From contig NZ_JAGFNU010000001.1 of the NCBI RefSeq assembly GCF_018457175.1, forward strand, positions 248,001-312,000: DNA of 64,000 bases, in the 5' to 3' direction. A program made the position numbers and the translations under genes. Each line of letters opens with the position of its first letter. Position 1 is the stretch's first letter. The notes beneath the pieces are model-generated. The model had not been told where the DNA came from, did not search any database, and was given only the letters and a program-made list of their open reading frames with translations. The DNA is from Pseudohalocynthiibacter aestuariivivens (GTDB taxonomy: Bacteria; Pseudomonadota; Alphaproteobacteria; Rhodobacterales; Rhodobacteraceae). Of the stretch, positions 60,805 to 64,000 are shown one piece after another.

Positions 60805-63597
60805 ATGGCCTTTGGCAAAGGATGCCATTTGCATCTTATAGATGGTTCGGCTTTTATTTTTAGGGCCTATCATGCTCTGCCACCCCTTACGCGTAAATCA
60901 GACGGTTTACCAATTGGTGCGGTCGCAGGGTTTTGCAACATGCTGTACAAGCAGGTTGAGGACAACAAAGGGGATGATGCGCCGACACATGTGGCGGTGA
61001 TCTTTGACCATTCCGGCAAAACGTTTCGAAATGACATTTACGACAAATACAAAGCGAACCGTCCCCCGGCGCCGGAAGATTTGCGACCGCAGTTCCCACT
61101 GACACGCGATGCGACGCGAGCGTTCAACATCGCTTGCATCGAGATCGAAAATTTCGAAGCCGATGATATTATCGCAACCCTTGCGAGGCAGGCGCGTGAA
61201 GCGGGTGGGCGATGCACAATTATTAGTTCTGACAAGGATCTGATGCAGCTTGTTGGCGGCGGCGTCGAAATGCTCGACGTGATAAAGAACAAGCGGATCG
61301 ACCGGGAGGGTGTCGAAGAAAAATTTGGCGTCGGGCCAGAGCGTGTTGTCGATGTGCAGGCGCTTGCCGGGGACAGTGTCGACAATATTCCGGGTGCGCC
61401 CGGAATTGGTATCAAGACAGCGGCTTTGCTGATCAACGAGTATGGCGATCTGGAAAGCTTACTCTCGCGTGCTGAAGAGATCAAACAACCCAAACGGCGG
61501 CAGTCTTTGGTTAAAAATGAAGAGCTGATCCGCTTGTCCCGCCAACTTGTGGAGCTCGATCAGAATATGGAGCTCGATTTCAGCCTGGATACGCTGGAAC
61601 TGCGAGAACCGATTGCAGAAGATCTAATGGCCTTTCTTGCCGAGATGGAATTTCGCACGCTGACGAAGCGGATTGCAGATCAGATGGGTGTTGAGGCACC
61701 CTTGATCGCGGATGCTCCCGTTGCTGTTGAGGTGGGAACACCGAAAGCAATTCCATTCGACGCGGACGCTTACGAATGGGTGAAAGATCGTACAGCTTTG
61801 GAGAAATGGATCGCGCAAATCTATGGGCGCGGCTGGGTCGCCGTCGACACAGAAACAACCGGGCTTGATGAAATGCTGGTTGATCTGGTTGGCATATCCT
61901 TATGCGTTGAGCCGGGGCAGGCCTGCTATATTCCCCTTATCCATCGCGCCGAAGCCGGAGAGGATTTATTCGCCTCAGACGCACTTGCCGAAGGGCAGAT
62001 GCCTATAAATGAAGCCCTCGAAGTTCTGAAACCGATGCTTGAGGATCCGTCGATCCTGAAAATTGGTCAGAATATGAAGTATGATGCCAAGATTTTCAAA
62101 CGATATGGCGTTTCAGTCGCGCCAATTGATGACACGATGCTGATGTCTTACGCGCAGAATGCGGGTCTGCATAACCACGGTATGGATGCGCTTTCGCAGC
62201 GCTATCTGAACCATGATCCAATATCTATCAAATCACTGCTCGGAACCGGGAAATCTGCAATCACCTTTGACAAAGTACCCGTTGCAGATGCTGTAAGATA
62301 CGCGGCGGAAGACGCAGATATCACGCTACGTCTATGGCAGTTCCTGAAACCACAACTGCACCAAAAGCATGTCACGACCGTTTATGAAACGCTGGAACGC
62401 CCACTCGTTCCGGTACTTGCCGAAATGGAGATGCACGGCATCAAGGTTGACCGGGATACCCTGAGCAGGATGTCAAATGCCTTTGCGCAGAAAATGGCCG
62501 GGCTGGAGGCGGAGTTGTACGAACTGGCAGGGCATAAGTTCAATGTGCAATCCCCCGCTCAGGTTGGTGCAATCTTGTTTGACGAGATGGGCTTGGAAGG
62601 CGGAAAAAAAACCAAGACCGGCCAGTGGTCGACCCCGGCAGACGTGCTGGAAGATCTTGCAACCGAGCATGGCTTTCCCGGACGGGTGCTGGATTACCGG
62701 CAATTGCAAAAGCTGAAATCGACATACACAGATGCGTTGCAAGAGCATATTCACCCCTACACAGGCCGCGTGCATACGTCCTATATCCAGTCTGGAGCAT
62801 CGACCGGGCGATTAGCGTCATCTGATCCGAACCTACAAAACATCCCCGTTCGTACCGAAGAGGGGCGCCGTATTCGCGAGGCATTTGTCGCAGAAGAAGG
62901 TAAAACACTGATCAGCCTCGATTATAGTCAGATTGAACTGCGTATTTTGGCGCATATCGCCGAAATAGATGCGTTGAAACAGGCGTTTCGTGAAGGGCAG
63001 GACATTCATGCGCTGACCGCGTCTGAAATGTTTGGCGTACCGATAGAAGGCATGGACCCCATGGTGCGCAGGCAGGCAAAAGCCATCAATTTTGGCGTTA
63101 TCTATGGAATTTCGGGTTTTGGACTTGCCCGCAATCTGCGCATTCCCAGGAAGGAAGCACAGGAATTCATTGATCGCTATTTTGAACGTTTTCCGGGAAT
63201 TCGGGCCTACATGGATAAAACCGTGGAGTTTGCGAAAGAACATGGTTTTGTTCAGACGTTGTTTGGTCGGAAAATCCATACACCCGAAATCAATGCCAAG
63301 GGACCGCATGCTGGTTTTGCGCGCCGCGCTGCAATCAATGCCCCAATTCAGGGAACAGCGGCCGACGTCATCCGCCGCGCAATGATACGGATGCCTGCGG
63401 CAATTGCCGACCTGCCCGTAAAAATGCTGCTTCAGGTCCATGACGAACTGATTTTTGAGGTCGACGATAGTGCGGTGGAAGAGGCAATCACACGCGCGCG
63501 TGACGTCATGGAAGGCGCGGCAATGCCGGCTGTGAAACTGGACGTGCCGCTGACGGTAGATGCCGGAAGAGGGGCGAATTGGGCGGAGGCGCATTAA
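60805..63597 (+). CDS. polA: DNA polymerase I
   Basis: A 930-residue enzyme with three intact domains. The 5'-3' exonuclease domain starts L-H-L-I-D-G-S-A-F-I-F-R-A-Y-H. The 3'-5' proofreading domain has V-A-V-D-T-E-T-T-G-L, so the catalytic Asp and Glu are present. The polymerase domain has I-S-L-D-Y-S-Q-I-E-L-R (motif A), R-R-Q-A-K-A-I-N-F-G-V-I-Y-G (motif B) and Q-V-H-D-E-L-I-F-E-V (motif C). It serves in Okazaki fragment maturation and repair. GGGAGGGG precedes the ATG. Confidence 0.98.
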   Translation: MAFGKGCHLHLIDGSAFIFRAYHALPPLTRKSDGLPIGAVAGFCNMLYKQVEDNKGDDAPTHVAVIFDHSGKTFRNDIYDKYKANRPPAPEDLRPQFPLTRDATRAFNIACIEIENFEADDIIATLARQAREAGGRCTIISSDKDLMQLVGGGVEMLDVIKNKRIDREGVEEKFGVGPERVVDVQALAGDSVDNIPGAPGIGIKTAALLINEYGDLESLLSRAEEIKQPKRRQSLVKNEELIRLSRQLVELDQNMELDFSLDTLELREPIAEDLMAFLAEMEFRTLTKRIADQMGVEAPLIADAPVAVEVGTPKAIPFDADAYEWVKDRTALEKWIAQIYGRGWVAVDTETTGLDEMLVDLVGISLCVEPGQACYIPLIHRAEAGEDLFASDALAEGQMPINEALEVLKPMLEDPSILKIGQNMKYDAKIFKRYGVSVAPIDDTMLMSYAQNAGLHNHGMDALSQRYLNHDPISIKSLLGTGKSAITFDKVPVADAVRYAAEDADITLRLWQFLKPQLHQKHVTTVYETLERPLVPVLAEMEMHGIKVDRDTLSRMSNAFAQKMAGLEAELYELAGHKFNVQSPAQVGAILFDEMGLEGGKKTKTGQWSTPADVLEDLATEHGFPGRVLDYRQLQKLKSTYTDALQEHIHPYTGRVHTSYIQSGASTGRLASSDPNLQNIPVRTEEGRRIREAFVAEEGKTLISLDYSQIELRILAHIAEIDALKQAFREGQDIHALTASEMFGVPIEGMDPMVRRQAKAINFGVIYGISGFGLARNLRIPRKEAQEFIDRYFERFPGIRAYMDKTVEFAKEHGFVQTLFGRKIHTPEINAKGPHAGFARRAAINAPIQGTAADVIRRAMIRMPAAIADLPVKMLLQVHDELIFEVDDSAVEEAITRARDVMEGAAMPAVKLDVPLTVDAGRGANWAEAH

Positions 63598-63623
63598 GAG
63601 TATGCGAAACCTAGATCGGCGCT

Positions 63624-64000
63624 TCAAATCTGACGCCAGCCCGCTCCGGCATCTCTGCGATCAGTTTTGTGAAAATCAGAAAGGGTTTTGCCAGGTTCAG
63701 TTCTGAAACTGTCCAGTTCGATCAGCTCTGCAATCCTGTCCGCACGAAACACCCGGAAGCCGTTTCGCAGTTCGCACCATGTGACCAGTGTCCAGACTTT
63801 CCCCCAAAACCAAAGTCCGAGGGGGCGAACGGTTCGTGATGTTTGGCTGCCTTCAGCATCACCGTAGATCATTTCTAACCGTGTACGGCTATCGATTGCG
63901 TGTTCCAGTAAATCAAGACGCTCACGCAATTCTTCGTTCATGTCTGGCATCGGAATCGCGTGAACCTGAACTGCGTTTGCCCGATCACGTTCAGTGTCTG
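63624..64000 (-). CDS. WYL-domain (YafY-like) transcriptional regulator, N-terminus missing
   Basis: The visible 125 or so codons form the C-terminal part of a YafY-type regulator: T-R-L-E-M-I-Y-G-D-A-E-G, V-R-P-L-G-L-W-F-W-G-K-V-W-T-L-V-T-W-C-E-L-R and F-R-V-F-R-A-D-R-I, the WYL domain pattern. The frame is open to the right edge, so the HTH part lies beyond the window. An internal ATG at 63950 is probably not the start. WYL domains sense nucleic-acid or small-molecule ligands. Convergent with polA. Confidence 0.88.
   Translation of the reverse strand, partial: DTERDRANAVQVHAIPMPDMNEELRERLDLLEHAIDSRTRLEMIYGDAEGSQTSRTVRPLGLWFWGKVWTLVTWCELRNGFRVFRADRIAELIELDSFRTEPGKTLSDFHKTDRRDAGAGWRQI

Noticed and set aside
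1-64000. CRISPR arrays, prophage or rRNA genes
   Set aside because: No regularly spaced repeats, phage structural genes or rRNA sequence were seen on either strand.

Overview
This 64 kb window is a chromosomal segment of an alphaproteobacterium, almost certainly a marine Rhodobacterales (Roseobacter-type) bacterium. The reasons are a MipZ-type ParA ATPase, an F-ATPase F0 cluster ordered atpI-atpB-atpE-b'-b, a translation-gene cluster ffh to rpmE that includes bluB, several DctPQM TRAP and BMP-family ABC transporters, DUF1127 and zf-CHCC small proteins, and a Mur/Fur-controlled SitABCD-type metal importer. The assignment is an inference from gene content; there is no rRNA in the window.

Layout. 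0-4.2 kb: rnpA (start only) and rpmH on the minus strand, then a tight plus-strand operon of a TVP38/TMEM64 membrane protein, a FAD disulfide oxidoreductase and an orphan histidine kinase, then tRNA-Arg(ACG). 4.2-15.3 kb is accessory in character. It holds a giant DUF2339 membrane protein, an intact IS30-family insertion with inverted repeats and a 3-bp target duplication, an HMA-CDF metal transporter of unusual sequence, a SHOCT protein, an orphan Flp-type pilin, a frameshifted gene, a methyltransferase divergent from an HxlR regulator, a GNAT protein and an unrecognised AT-richer gene. 15.3-17 kb: a DUF1127 protein, a universal stress protein with an FNR-like site, and a helical hypothetical protein.

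17-31.8 kb: two catabolic/uptake clusters around an RpiR regulator. The minus-strand cluster is a BMP-type nucleoside ABC transporter with a cytosine-deaminase-like amidohydrolase. The plus-strand cluster is an N-formylglutamate-amidohydrolase-like enzyme, a TRAP transporter, a glutamine-synthetase-like ligase, an aldehyde dehydrogenase and an iron-type alcohol dehydrogenase. I read the second as a candidate gamma-glutamyl route for an imported amino alcohol; this is the most interesting metabolic hypothesis here. 31.9-35.4 kb: sitABCD behind a clear Mur/Fur-like palindrome.

35.6-39.6 kb: a secreted PPC-like repeat protein, mipZ, and a response regulator with a degenerate cyclase-like output domain. 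39.7-45.3 kb (minus strand): rpmE, rplS, trmD, rimM, bluB, rpsP, chorismate mutase, GNAT and ffh. 45.5-48.4 kb: azoR divergent from a LysR regulator coupled to an EamA transporter, and an ArsR regulator. 48.6-51.2 kb: F0 ATP synthase genes. 51.3-55.5 kb: a GntR/FadR regulator, an OmpA-like lipoprotein, an Ada-like repair/regulator protein, nth and a PfkB-family kinase. 55.6-64 kb: a frameshifted membrane protein, a sulfotransferase divergent from a Core-2/I-branching-type glycosyltransferase, a HIT protein, an orphan ABC ATPase, a zf-CHCC protein, polA and a 5'-truncated WYL regulator.

Two genes (11.1-11.6 kb and 55.7-56.4 kb) are each broken by what looks like a one-base contraction in a homopolymer run. 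This could be real decay, slippage or sequencing error. No CRISPR array, prophage or rRNA was seen.
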